Shown piece after piece: positions 1-6,033 of a stretch of 6,033 bases of DNA (positions are counted from its first letter, which is position 1; each line of letters begins with the position of its first letter). Both the position numbers and the translations under genes were made by a program. The stretch lies in assembly GCA_947174825.1 (NCBI GenBank), contig CAMWKN010000114.1, positions 1 through 6,033 on the forward strand, written 5' to 3'. Source of the stretch: an uncultured Clostridium sp. (GTDB taxonomy: Bacteria; Bacillota_A; Clostridia; Lachnospirales; Lachnospiraceae). A model generated the notes under the pieces. That model had not been told where the DNA came from. It made no database searches and worked only from the letters and a program-made list of their open reading frames with translations.

Positions 1-414
1 GCAAATGATTTAAAGGCTGCAAGAGAAGAGATTTTTTCTTTGATAGAGCAAAATAATATTGCGTTTGAAAATCAGGAAATAAAAATAGAATATTATTATA
101 CAAATCAAAATGGAAAGAGGCATGGGAGTAAAACTGTAAACTTTCGTGATATTTTTGAAGTGGTTTCTGTAGAAATGCTGGATGTAACCGTTTCTGAATC
201 ACGTATTAAAGAAGTAATAAAAAATAAATATTTACCAGATAGTTATGAGAGAGATTTTGATGTCCAACAGTTAATTAAAAAAATATTGAATCAATATCGT
301 GCTTTAGATTTAATATATTCTTCATGGGATGATACCAGAAAAGTTTTATATTGGGGATTGACCAAGAAAGGATCTAAAGTAAGAGATGATTTGATTTTAA
401 TTAGAAATTCCTAA
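1..414 (+). CDS. C-terminal fragment, DUF4062-like protein (5' end outside window)
   Basis: This reading frame is open from the first base to a TAA at 412-414, giving 137 residues with no stop. A TTG at 40 could start it, but no good ribosome binding site precedes it, so I treat the gene as entering from the left. The visible part begins with a charged helix and a short strand pair (IEYYYTNQNGKRHG). It then has a segment reading NFRDIFEVVS, a helical stretch, LIKKILNQYRALDLI, and finally YWGLTKKGSKVRDDL. From memory, this order (W/F-x-x-IF, a long variable helix, Q-h-R-A-L-x-L-I, then YW-x-LT-x-x-G) matches the C-terminal winged-helix-like region of DUF4062 proteins. Those carry an N-terminal TIR/SLOG-like nucleotide-sensing domain and often sit in defence islands. 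The N-terminal domain is not visible, so the family call is tentative. Base composition is very AT-rich, like the genes at the right end. Confidence 0.55.
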   Translation, partial: ANDLKAAREEIFSLIEQNNIAFENQEIKIEYYYTNQNGKRHGSKTVNFRDIFEVVSVEMLDVTVSESRIKEVIKNKYLPDSYERDFDVQQLIKKILNQYRALDLIYSSWDDTRKVLYWGLTKKGSKVRDDLILIRNS

Positions 415-421
415 ATTGAAT

Positions 422-427
422 TATAAT
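422..427 (+). promoter_or_regulatory. Candidate -10 box for the toxin-antitoxin/hsdR unit
   Basis: A perfect TATAAT lies 8 bases after the stop of the upstream gene and about 50 bases before the antitoxin start. No good -35 hexamer sits 16-18 bases upstream; the nearest candidates (TTAGAA at 401, TTAATT at 397) have poor spacing. A TATAAT is expected by chance in DNA this AT-rich, so this is only a possible promoter for the operon that begins at 476. Confidence 0.3.
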
Positions 428-460
428 AAAAAGAGATTAAGATGAAATATGAATTTTTTT

Positions 461-469
461 AGGAAGGAG
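461..469 (+). promoter_or_regulatory. Ribosome binding site that fixes the antitoxin start
   Basis: AGGAAGGAG ends 6 bases before the ATG at 476. This is a near-ideal Shine-Dalgarno sequence and spacing for a Firmicute. The upstream in-frame ATG at 449 has no such site, and translating from it would read through this purine tract. The start at 476 is therefore preferred. Confidence 0.8.
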
Positions 470-475
470 CAGACT

Positions 476-697
476 ATGAAACGAGAAGACTATATTTCGG
501 ATGAAGCAGTTATTAAGCGTGCGAATGAAGCAGTAAGAATTGAATTGGAAAAGAATAAGGCATTAGGGATTCCAGTGGTTATATATGATAGGGAAAGCCA
601 GATTATATATCGGGAAAATGATGATGGAACTCGGACTGAGGTGGGAAGAAGGATGAGAAAGGAGCGATACAGTGAGCGAATTTCAAAAAAGGCCTGA
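476..697 (+). CDS. Small antitoxin-like protein paired with zeta-like kinase
   Basis: This is a 73-residue protein. The start at 476 is chosen because of the strong ribosome binding site; an ATG at 449 would add 9 residues. The N-terminal half (about residues 1-31) is a charged helix with ANEAVRIELEKNKALGIP. It is followed by a short beta-like part, VVIYDRESQIIYRENDDGT, and a basic tail ending near RYSERISKKA. From memory, small proteins of this pattern (E-A-x-x-x-E-L-x-K-x-K-x-L-G-x-P followed by a Y-D and a D-G-T turn) are encoded directly before zeta-type P-loop kinases in many bacteria. The gene overlaps the kinase gene by 26 bases, so translation is probably coupled. It does not look like the helical epsilon antitoxin of plasmid systems. 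The antitoxin role is inferred from size, overlap and partner; no DNA-binding motif is evident, so autoregulation is uncertain. Confidence 0.7.
   Translation: MKREDYISDEAVIKRANEAVRIELEKNKALGIPVVIYDRESQIIYRENDDGTRTEVGRRMRKERYSERISKKA
658..664 (+). promoter_or_regulatory. Ribosome binding site supporting the GTG start of the kinase
   Basis: AAAGGAG lies inside the antitoxin coding sequence and ends 7 bases before the GTG at 672. It supports a GTG start for the zeta-like gene and a 26-base overlap between the two genes. Confidence 0.75.
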
Positions 698-1265
698 GAT
701 TGTTATTTTTGCCGGACCGAACGGCTCCGGTAAGAGCACATTTACACAGTTGCTAAAGCCACCAATGGATTATATTAATGCTGATGAAATTAAAAAATAT
801 TTGAAATGTTCTGATTTGGAAGCGGCGCAATTAGCGGAAAAACAACGAGAAGAACACTTGGAGCATATGCAGGAATTTTGCTTTGAAACAGTGCTGTCAA
901 CAGAGCGAAATTTAAAATTGTTAGAAAGGGCAAGAGAAAAAGGGTATTTTATACGTTGTTACTATATTCTGACAGCGGATTCTATGATTAATGTATGGCG
1001 TGTAAAGGCGAGAGTAGAATCCGGTGGGCATGATGTGCCGGAAGAAAAAGTAATTGCAAGATATGATAAGGCGTTGGCGCAAGTTAAGGATGTAATCAGA
1101 GTTTGTGATATTTGTCATATATATGATAATTCTGACAGCAGACCGTTTCGAATATTTAAGAAGCGAAAAGAGGAGATGTATTTTGACGAATGTGATGATT
1201 GGCATTATGAAGATATTTGTGCCTTGACGGATATTTCTAATATGGAAAGAAAAAACTTGAATTAG
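672..1265 (+). CDS. Zeta toxin family / AAA P-loop kinase
   Basis: This is a 197-residue cytoplasmic protein. The P-loop is AGPNGSGKST at residues 14-23, with K21 and S22 as ATP/Mg ligands. It is followed by INADEI (36-40, D38 the likely acidic catalytic residue), FETVLS (71-76, E72), and a lid-like segment with R110, R114, GGHDVP (118-123) and R130-Y131. This order matches chromosomal zeta-toxin family proteins. Plasmid zeta toxins phosphorylate UDP-N-acetylglucosamine and block wall synthesis, but the substrate of these short chromosomal versions is not established, so the chemistry here is inference. All the key residues appear present and the length is normal for the short form, so it looks intact. 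It starts at GTG 672 inside the antitoxin gene and ends 15 bases before hsdR. An alternative is a non-toxic AAA-family nucleotide kinase. Confidence 0.82.
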   Translation: MSEFQKRPEIVIFAGPNGSGKSTFTQLLKPPMDYINADEIKKYLKCSDLEAAQLAEKQREEHLEHMQEFCFETVLSTERNLKLLERAREKGYFIRCYYILTADSMINVWRVKARVESGGHDVPEEKVIARYDKALAQVKDVIRVCDICHIYDNSDSRPFRIFKKRKEEMYFDECDDWHYEDICALTDISNMERKNLN

Positions 1266-1269
1266 ATAA

Positions 1270-1274
1270 AAGGA
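1270..1274 (+). promoter_or_regulatory. Ribosome binding site of hsdR
   Basis: AAGGA ends 6 bases before the ATG at 1281. It occupies the whole 15-base gap after the zeta-like gene, leaving no room for a separate promoter there. This favours co-transcription of hsdR with the toxin-antitoxin pair. Confidence 0.65.
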
Positions 1275-1280
1275 AGAATC

Positions 1281-4200
1281 ATGAGCATAACAGTTACCAC
1301 AGAAAAACAATTTGAATCAGATATCAAGGCTTTTCTTATATCGTCTGAAGGTGGATATACAAAGGGAACTGGAACATACAACCCGAAATTGGGTTTATAT
1401 CCGGATAAACTTATTTCTTTTATCCAGCGCACTCAGCCAAGGGAGTGGGCAGCATTCGAGCGGCAGAATGGCATAGACCCAGTACGCAAATTCTGTGGTG
1501 CCTTTAACAATGCCTGCGATATGGATGGAGTGCTTCATGTTTTACGTAATGGATTCAAACACAGAGGTACTACTTTTAAAGTCTGCTATTTTAAGCCTGA
1601 ATCCACATTGAATGATACAGCTGGGATTCAGTATGCGGAAAATGAAGTAGAGTGTTATAGGCAATGGTATTATTCTGCGGATACGAAAAAGTCTGTGGAT
1701 ATGGTACTTGTCGTGAACGGCATTCCTGTATTTGCATTTGAACTAAAAAACCAGTACACTGGGCAAAATGTAGATAATGCGAAAGCTCAATGGATGTATG
1801 ACAGAGATCCGCGAGAAATATGCTTTCAATTTAATAAGAGAATTTTGGCGTATTTTTGTGTAGACCATACAGAAGTTTGGATGACAACGAAACTGGCAGG
1901 AAAAGATACTTATTTCTTGCCCTTTAACCAAGGCTCTAATGGAGCCGGTTCTGATGGTGGTGCGGGTAATCCACCTAATCCGGACGGATATCCCACAGCA
2001 TACCTTTGGGAAAATGTATTCCGAAAAGACAGTATGTTGGATATTATCCAAAAGTTTATCAATTTGCAGAAAAAGAAAACATTGATATTTCCCCGCTATC
2101 ATCAGCTGGATGTTGTTAGGAAACTTATTGCAGATGTACGGACAAATGGAGCAGGTAAAAACTATCTGATTCAACACAGTGCAGGTTCTGGCAAGTCCAA
2201 TTCGATTGCATGGACAGCATACCGCCTTGCCTCGCTTTTCAATGAGAATAATAAGCCGGTATTTTCCAGTGTGATTGTTGTGACAGATCGTACCGTATTA
2301 GACGCACAGCTTCAGGAAACGATATCGGGATTCGACCATAAGTTAGGTGCGGTGGAGACTATAGGAGAGGATAAAAATTCTCAAGATTTGAAAGACGCAA
2401 TTAATGACGGAGTGCGCATTATTGTTACAACCTTGCAGAAGTTTCCAGTGATTTATACAGAGGTTGATAAGGCAAATGGCAGATGTTTTGCGGTTATTGT
2501 GGATGAGGCACACTCCTCTCAGACGGGTAGTTCAGCATTGAAATTAAAGACTGCGCTGGCAGATACGGAAGAAGCCCTGAGAGAGTATGCAGAGCGTGAA
2601 GGATTAGCGGAGGAGGAAGTTGATCCGGAGGACAGGCTCGTAAAAGAAATGATTGCTCAGGGTAAGCATAAAAATTTATCTTTCTTTGCCTTTACGGCAA
2701 CGCCAAAGGCTACCACGCTGGAAATGTTTGGGCAGGAGCAGGAGGACGGCTCTTTTCATCCGTTTCATGTGTATAGCATGAGGCAGGCGATTGAGGAGAA
2801 GTTTATTCTTGATGTCCTTCAAAATTATATGACCTATAATACCTGTTTCCGAATCGCAAAGACCATGACCGATAATCCGGATGTTCCTTCCAGCAGGGCG
2901 GCAAAGGTCATTCGTAAATATCAGGAATTACATCCTTACAATATCAGCCAGAAATCACAGATTATCGTGGAAACATTCAGGGATACCACAAGACATAAGA
3001 TTGACGGCAAAGGAAAAATGATGGTGATCACATCGTCCAGACTGGCTGCTGTCCGCTATTATCATGAAATCAAGCGGTACATTGAGGAAAAGAAGTATGA
3101 TGATGTGGATATTCTGGTGGCTTTTTCCGGTGCGATTGATGACAGGGGAGAGGAGTATACAGAGTCAAAATTAAATGTGCGTAAAGACGGTTCCCACATT
3201 TCTGAGAATCAGACTAAGGCAGAGTTTCATGATAATTTTAATGTGCTGATTGTAGCGGAAAAATATCAGACAGGATTTGATGAGCCGCTTTTACATACGA
3301 TGATTGTGGACAAGAAGTTAAAGAATGTGAAAGCAGTACAGACTTTGTCGAGACTAAATCGGACTTGCGAAGGAAAGACAGATACCTTTGTGTTGGACTT
3401 TGTTAATAAGGCGGAGGACATAAAGGACGCATTTCAGCCGTTCTATCAGGAAACATTCCTGCAGGAAGAAGTAAATGCAGATTTATTATACCAGACGCAG
3501 AGGGAATTGCGGGCTTACGGTATTTACTCAGATGAGGATGTTGAAGCCTTCACAAACGAGTATTACAAAAAAGGCAGGCAGGACGACAGAGCAATGGGAC
3601 GAATGAGCAGCATTTTGCTTCCTGTTTCCAACCGTTATAACAAAAAGGCCCAGAATGAAAGATATCAATTCCGCAGACAGGTTCGCAACCTGATTAAATG
3701 GTATAGCTACATATCGCAGATATTGAGAATGTTTGATAAAGAGCTACAGAAGGAGTATGTATTCTGTTCATACTTAATTGGCTTACTGCCTAAAGATCCT
3801 GTAGAGCTGGTTGATCTGGAGGGTAAGCTGAAACTGGAATATTACAAGCTGCAAAAGACATTTCAGGGTGAAATTGCTTTGGAAGAAGCAAAGACGGTAT
3901 ATGTTCCGGCAAAGCACAAAGGTGTCAAGGGAATGGATGAAAAAACACCTTTGGACGAGGTAATTGCAAAAATCAATGAAAAGTTTAAGGGCAATTTCAC
4001 AGAGGGAGATAAAGTTATTTTGTCGGCACTGAGAGATAAGCTGCTTTCCGATAAGAAATTGAAAAAGATGGCACAATCCTCTGATCCGCAGATTTTTGTT
4101 GAGAGTATCTTTCCAAAAGCATTTGGTGCAGCGGCTCAAGATGGATATGTAGAAGCGCAGGAGTCTTATCAGAGTTTGTTTGAGGATACGGCTAAGTATA

Positions 4201-4367
4201 ATGCGATTATGAGTGCGCTGGCAGAGGTAGTGTATCGGGAGATGAGGAAGAAAGGGAATAAGACTTCGGAGGAATCAGTGACATATAATATTTATGATCA
4301 ACTGCAAAATTTGTCTATGGTGGCAGAAGAGGCAGTGCCATATGGGAACAGAAAAGGACACGAATAG
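1281..4367 (+). CDS. hsdR: Type I restriction endonuclease, subunit R (HsdR)
   Basis: At 1028 residues this is full length (EcoR124I HsdR is 1038). HsdR is the motor and nuclease of type I restriction: with HsdM2S it translocates unmodified DNA using ATP and cuts at a distance. The N-terminal PD-(D/E)xK nuclease has D140 and ELK (E154, K156), the same 14-residue D-to-E spacing as EcoR124I. A Gly/Asn/Pro-rich linker (about 217-237) leads to the SF2 helicase: Q-motif-like PRYHQ (271-275), Walker A HSAGSGKS (299-306), DEAH (408-411), TAT (472-474), motif V with TGFD (664-667), and motif [10 protein letters not shown] (687-694). An acidic insert (about 429-456) lies between motifs II and III. The C-terminal region (about 935-1020, around [10 protein letters not shown]) fits the HsdR assembly domain. 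No frameshift or missing catalytic residue is seen. GC is visibly higher than in the flanking genes. hsdM and hsdS are absent from the window, so function depends on subunits encoded elsewhere. Confidence 0.96.
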   Translation: MSITVTTEKQFESDIKAFLISSEGGYTKGTGTYNPKLGLYPDKLISFIQRTQPREWAAFERQNGIDPVRKFCGAFNNACDMDGVLHVLRNGFKHRGTTFKVCYFKPESTLNDTAGIQYAENEVECYRQWYYSADTKKSVDMVLVVNGIPVFAFELKNQYTGQNVDNAKAQWMYDRDPREICFQFNKRILAYFCVDHTEVWMTTKLAGKDTYFLPFNQGSNGAGSDGGAGNPPNPDGYPTAYLWENVFRKDSMLDIIQKFINLQKKKTLIFPRYHQLDVVRKLIADVRTNGAGKNYLIQHSAGSGKSNSIAWTAYRLASLFNENNKPVFSSVIVVTDRTVLDAQLQETISGFDHKLGAVETIGEDKNSQDLKDAINDGVRIIVTTLQKFPVIYTEVDKANGRCFAVIVDEAHSSQTGSSALKLKTALADTEEALREYAEREGLAEEEVDPEDRLVKEMIAQGKHKNLSFFAFTATPKATTLEMFGQEQEDGSFHPFHVYSMRQAIEEKFILDVLQNYMTYNTCFRIAKTMTDNPDVPSSRAAKVIRKYQELHPYNISQKSQIIVETFRDTTRHKIDGKGKMMVITSSRLAAVRYYHEIKRYIEEKKYDDVDILVAFSGAIDDRGEEYTESKLNVRKDGSHISENQTKAEFHDNFNVLIVAEKYQTGFDEPLLHTMIVDKKLKNVKAVQTLSRLNRTCEGKTDTFVLDFVNKAEDIKDAFQPFYQETFLQEEVNADLLYQTQRELRAYGIYSDEDVEAFTNEYYKKGRQDDRAMGRMSSILLPVSNRYNKKAQNERYQFRRQVRNLIKWYSYISQILRMFDKELQKEYVFCSYLIGLLPKDPVELVDLEGKLKLEYYKLQKTFQGEIALEEAKTVYVPAKHKGVKGMDEKTPLDEVIAKINEKFKGNFTEGDKVILSALRDKLLSDKKLKKMAQSSDPQIFVESIFPKAFGAAAQDGYVEAQESYQSLFEDTAKYNAIMSALAEVVYREMRKKGNKTSEESVTYNIYDQLQNLSMVAEEAVPYGNRKGHE

Positions 4368-4387
4368 CGTAATTCATAGGAATTATG
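4368..4387 (+). promoter_or_regulatory. Intercistronic inverted repeat / RNA hairpin after hsdR
   Basis: CGTAATTC (4368-4375) and GAATTATG (4380-4387) can form an 8-bp stem with one G-U pair and an AUAG loop; the inner 6 bp are a perfect inverted repeat. The hairpin begins right after the hsdR stop and ends 7 bases before the next gene's ribosome binding site. There is no following T-tract and the stem is AT-rich, so it is unlikely to be a strong terminator. It could be an mRNA processing or stability element, or an operator. Confidence 0.45.
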
Positions 4388-4394
4388 AAATGGT

Positions 4395-4399
4395 GGAGG
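4395..4399 (+). promoter_or_regulatory. Ribosome binding site that decides the start at 4409
   Basis: GGAGG ends 9 bases before the ATG at 4409. The alternative in-frame ATG at 4385 lies upstream of this site and inside the preceding hairpin, and would add an unlikely MKWWRIVC extension. The start at 4409 is therefore preferred. Confidence 0.75.
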
Positions 4400-4408
4400 A
4401 TAGTTTGT

Positions 4409-5182
4409 ATGAAGGATAAGAAAAAGGTTAAAGAACTTAGGACGGATAATTTGGTTAAAATCCCATATTTTGATGAAGAAGCTGCACAGGATTATTTGGA
4501 CATGTGTAACGGAGGGCATCTTGACTGGTCTACAGACGAAAATAAAGAGCGATTAGGGAAGATAATTGGAGAGATTGAGGCTGAGGTTGGAGGTGGTATT
4601 AATGTTTTAGCGATGCTAAAAGCGGCTTTTCAAGGTAAGGGCGAAATGGGGTATTCTTCTATAGTCTCTAAAGTTGTTGATAGTAAATTGCAGAATACTT
4701 TGTTGACAGATTATCTTGCAAGAGCAAATGGAGATGACAATGTTCATAAGTTTGAAAGTGTTACAGTGACTCCGTACCCTAATTCTTTTACTATGTATAA
4801 AATGTTTAGTTCCTATTTGACAGTTGTGCCCAAAGAACAAATGCCTATAGATATGGAAAAATTGAATCAGGCTATTTTGGGTGAACGGGGATATTACGAA
4901 ATGATTGTTGATGATGGAATGGGAAAATCAATTTTGCGTTTTAATATTAATGCATTTAGAAATAATTATAATTTAGCGGATTTTGTAAAAATGAAATTGA
5001 CATATTATGGTGTACCGGTTGGAACATTAATCTTGGAAAATCTAAAAATAGAGAATGAATTTAAGTACATGAATAAGACCGAAAAAATTTCGGCGGAAAT
5101 AGTATTAGGGGATGCTATAGATGAAACAATAGAAGAGTGTACAGTGTATGATGTCATAATTGCGGGAGTGTCACATGAGTAG
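4409..5182 (+). CDS. Uncharacterised protein, possibly DUF6414-like
   Basis: This 257-residue protein has no catalytic signature I can recognise. It begins with a lysine-rich stretch, followed by IPYFDEEAAQDYLDMCNGG (18-36) as a likely strand-helix-Gly turn. Next come a charged helix, a Gly-rich segment with VGGGINVLAMLKAAF (about 60-75), and KLQNTLLTDYLARAN (about 92-106). The C-terminal two thirds alternate predicted strands and helices (TVTPYPNSFTMYKMF, then a hydrophobic region around VPVGTLILENL). I see no signal peptide or membrane helix. The FDE...YL...GG start and the later T-L-L-T-D-Y-L segment recall DUF6414 proteins, but this is from memory and weak. The gene overlaps the next one by 8 bases (ATGAGTAG), so the two are translationally coupled and their products probably act together, perhaps as a sensor or substrate adaptor for the ATPase; that role is inference. 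Composition is AT-rich compared with hsdR. Confidence 0.7.
   Translation: MKDKKKVKELRTDNLVKIPYFDEEAAQDYLDMCNGGHLDWSTDENKERLGKIIGEIEAEVGGGINVLAMLKAAFQGKGEMGYSSIVSKVVDSKLQNTLLTDYLARANGDDNVHKFESVTVTPYPNSFTMYKMFSSYLTVVPKEQMPIDMEKLNQAILGERGYYEMIVDDGMGKSILRFNINAFRNNYNLADFVKMKLTYYGVPVGTLILENLKIENEFKYMNKTEKISAEIVLGDAIDETIEECTVYDVIIAGVSHE
5164..5168 (+). promoter_or_regulatory. Ribosome binding site of the AAA+ gene
   Basis: GGGAG lies within the end of the preceding gene and ends 6 bases before the ATG at 5175. It supports that start and the 8-base gene overlap. Confidence 0.65.
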
Positions 5183-6033
5183 TTATATTTTTTACGGTTC
5201 AAAAGCGGAATTTCAAAAAAAGATACCCCAAAGCTACAGAACATTGACAGATCTGGTAATGGAACTGGATGTTAGTAAAATGTTAGTGCAGATAGAGGGG
5301 CAAGAACATAAAGAAAATAGCGTAGAGAAAGTAAAAGTAGAGAATTTTGTTGCAGGTTCTCAGGAGTATGCTGGTGTAAGAGAGCATGTGATATTGAATT
5401 TTGCGAATTTCCTTGCCAAAATGGATGTTAAAAATATATATTTACATAATCCACCACTCCAGATTAGTGAGCAGATAAAACGCTTATATCCCGATACAAT
5501 AGCGAAAGCTCAGGAGTATAAAACAGTTACAGAGAAAACGATAAAGGTTATTAATGAAAACTATAATGATATAGTTATTGGACAAAGTAGGGTAAAAACA
5601 CAATTGTTGAAAGCGTTATTGCCATTAACATTAAATGATAGAGAAAAGCCGGTAGCAATGTTATTCTATGGAAGTTCTGGAATTGGAAAAACAGAAACAG
5701 CTAATTTTATTAGCACATGCTTAGAAGAAAAAATTTTTAGAAAACAATTTTCAATGTTTCAAAATAATCAATTTTCAACATATTTGTTTGGTGGAGCGCA
5801 TTATGAAAAGAGCTTTGCAAAAGATTTGTTAGATCGGGAATCTAATGTGATTTTGTTAGATGAGTTTGATAAGGCGCATCCTATATTTCATAGTGCATTT
5901 TATCAGTTGTTTGACGAAGGGATTTTTGAGGATCAAAATTATATAGTGCAACTAAAAAAATCAGTTATTATTTGTACCTCCAATTATAGAGCTGAAGATG
6001 AAATTATAAAACAGTTAGGCAATGAAATATTTA
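5175..6033 (+). CDS. ClpA/B-like (AAA_2) AAA+ ATPase, 3' end outside window
   Basis: The frame is open from the ATG at 5175 to the right edge, giving 286 residues with no stop. Residues 1-130 match no domain I know. They lack the Clp N-domain repeat pattern and look like a mixed alpha/beta region (VRDHV-like helix near VREHVILNFANFLAKM, then KNIYLHNPP). The AAA+ module begins at GQSRVKTQLLKALLP (from 136). Walker A is GSSGIGKT (166-173), followed by the pore-region-like FGGAHYEKSF, Walker B VILLDEFD (225-232) with catalytic E230, and sensor 1 at ICTSN (N270). The order and the phrase DEFDKAHP...FYQLFDEG are typical of the ClpA/ClpB second ATPase domain (AAA_2), used by unfoldases and remodelling motors. 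With about 135 residues ahead of a single visible AAA+ module, it is not ordinary ClpA, ClpB or ClpC. The arginine finger and any C-terminal domain lie beyond the edge. It probably remodels a protein target together with the overlapping upstream gene product; the target is unknown. Confidence 0.88.
   Translation, partial: MSSYIFYGSKAEFQKKIPQSYRTLTDLVMELDVSKMLVQIEGQEHKENSVEKVKVENFVAGSQEYAGVREHVILNFANFLAKMDVKNIYLHNPPLQISEQIKRLYPDTIAKAQEYKTVTEKTIKVINENYNDIVIGQSRVKTQLLKALLPLTLNDREKPVAMLFYGSSGIGKTETANFISTCLEEKIFRKQFSMFQNNQFSTYLFGGAHYEKSFAKDLLDRESNVILLDEFDKAHPIFHSAFYQLFDEGIFEDQNYIVQLKKSVIICTSNYRAEDEIIKQLGNEIF

Noticed and set aside
449..475. Upstream in-frame ATG giving an 82-residue antitoxin.
   Set aside because: The strong AGGAAGGAG lies downstream of it and is properly spaced to the ATG at 476.
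415..475. Possible rho-independent terminator after the first gene, suggested by the T-run at 453-460.
   Set aside because: No stable GC-containing stem precedes the T-run; only weak AT-rich pairings are visible.
677..690. Shared GAATTTCAAAAAA-type string near 678 and again near 5209.
   Set aside because: It encodes similar EFQK residues in two unrelated proteins and is short and A-rich, so chance is the simplest explanation; it is not a repeat element.
1743..2177. Reverse-strand ORF of 144 codons inside hsdR, with similar ones at 921-1310, 3783-4139, 4298-4519, 4616-4840 and 5005-5244.
   Set aside because: These lie antisense to well-supported genes. Their translations are rich in Cys, Ile, Phe and His with no domain pattern, as expected of antisense shadows.
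4385..4408. Upstream in-frame ATG giving a 265-residue version of the DUF6414-like protein.
   Set aside because: It has no ribosome binding site, lies in a hairpin stem, and the GGAGG sits between it and the better ATG at 4409.
4342..4419. A 25-codon + strand ORF (ATG at 4342, TAA at 4417-4419) bridging the end of hsdR and the start of the next gene.
   Set aside because: It is very short, overlaps two well-supported genes in another frame and has no recognised similarity. It could serve as a coupling leader or be a decayed gene start, but nothing in the sequence supports that.

Overview
The window reads as part of a mobile defence island from a low-GC Gram-positive bacterium, most likely a Clostridia/Lachnospiraceae-type gut Firmicute. 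The reasons are the AT-rich coding sequence, frequent AGA/ATA/TTA codons, strong AGGAGG-type ribosome binding sites, and HsdR and zeta-like proteins of the kind common in that group. The organism assignment is inference. All genes lie on the + strand, and I see no convincing gene on the - strand.

Layout. (1) 1-414: C-terminal end of a gene entering from the left, resembling the C-terminal winged-helix-like region of DUF4062-type proteins. (2) 415-475: a short AT-rich gap with a TATAAT box and a strong RBS. (3) 476-697 and 672-1265: an overlapping pair made of a small antitoxin-like protein and a zeta-toxin/AAA-type P-loop kinase. (4) 1281-4367: a full-length type I restriction endonuclease subunit HsdR, with nuclease, helicase and C-terminal domains all intact. 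(5) 4368-4408: a gap with an 8-bp intercistronic hairpin. (6) 4409-5182: a protein of unknown function, weakly reminiscent of DUF6414. (7) 5175 to the right edge: a ClpA/B-like AAA+ ATPase, cut by the window end.

Spacing is tight from 476 onwards (26-nt overlap, 15-nt gap, 41-nt gap, 8-nt overlap), so the five genes could be one transcription unit. The toxin-antitoxin pair may stabilise the restriction locus. HsdM and HsdS, which HsdR needs, are not in the window and are presumably upstream of the DUF4062-like gene. The last two genes look like a separate two-gene module: an AT-rich, translationally coupled pair of an unknown protein and an AAA+ ATPase with an uncharacterised N-terminal domain. 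They are the best candidate here for an undescribed system, although a defence role is only inferred from the neighbourhood.

I see no tRNA, rRNA, CRISPR array, insertion sequence or convincing rho-independent terminator. No gene-free stretch exceeds about 60 bases.
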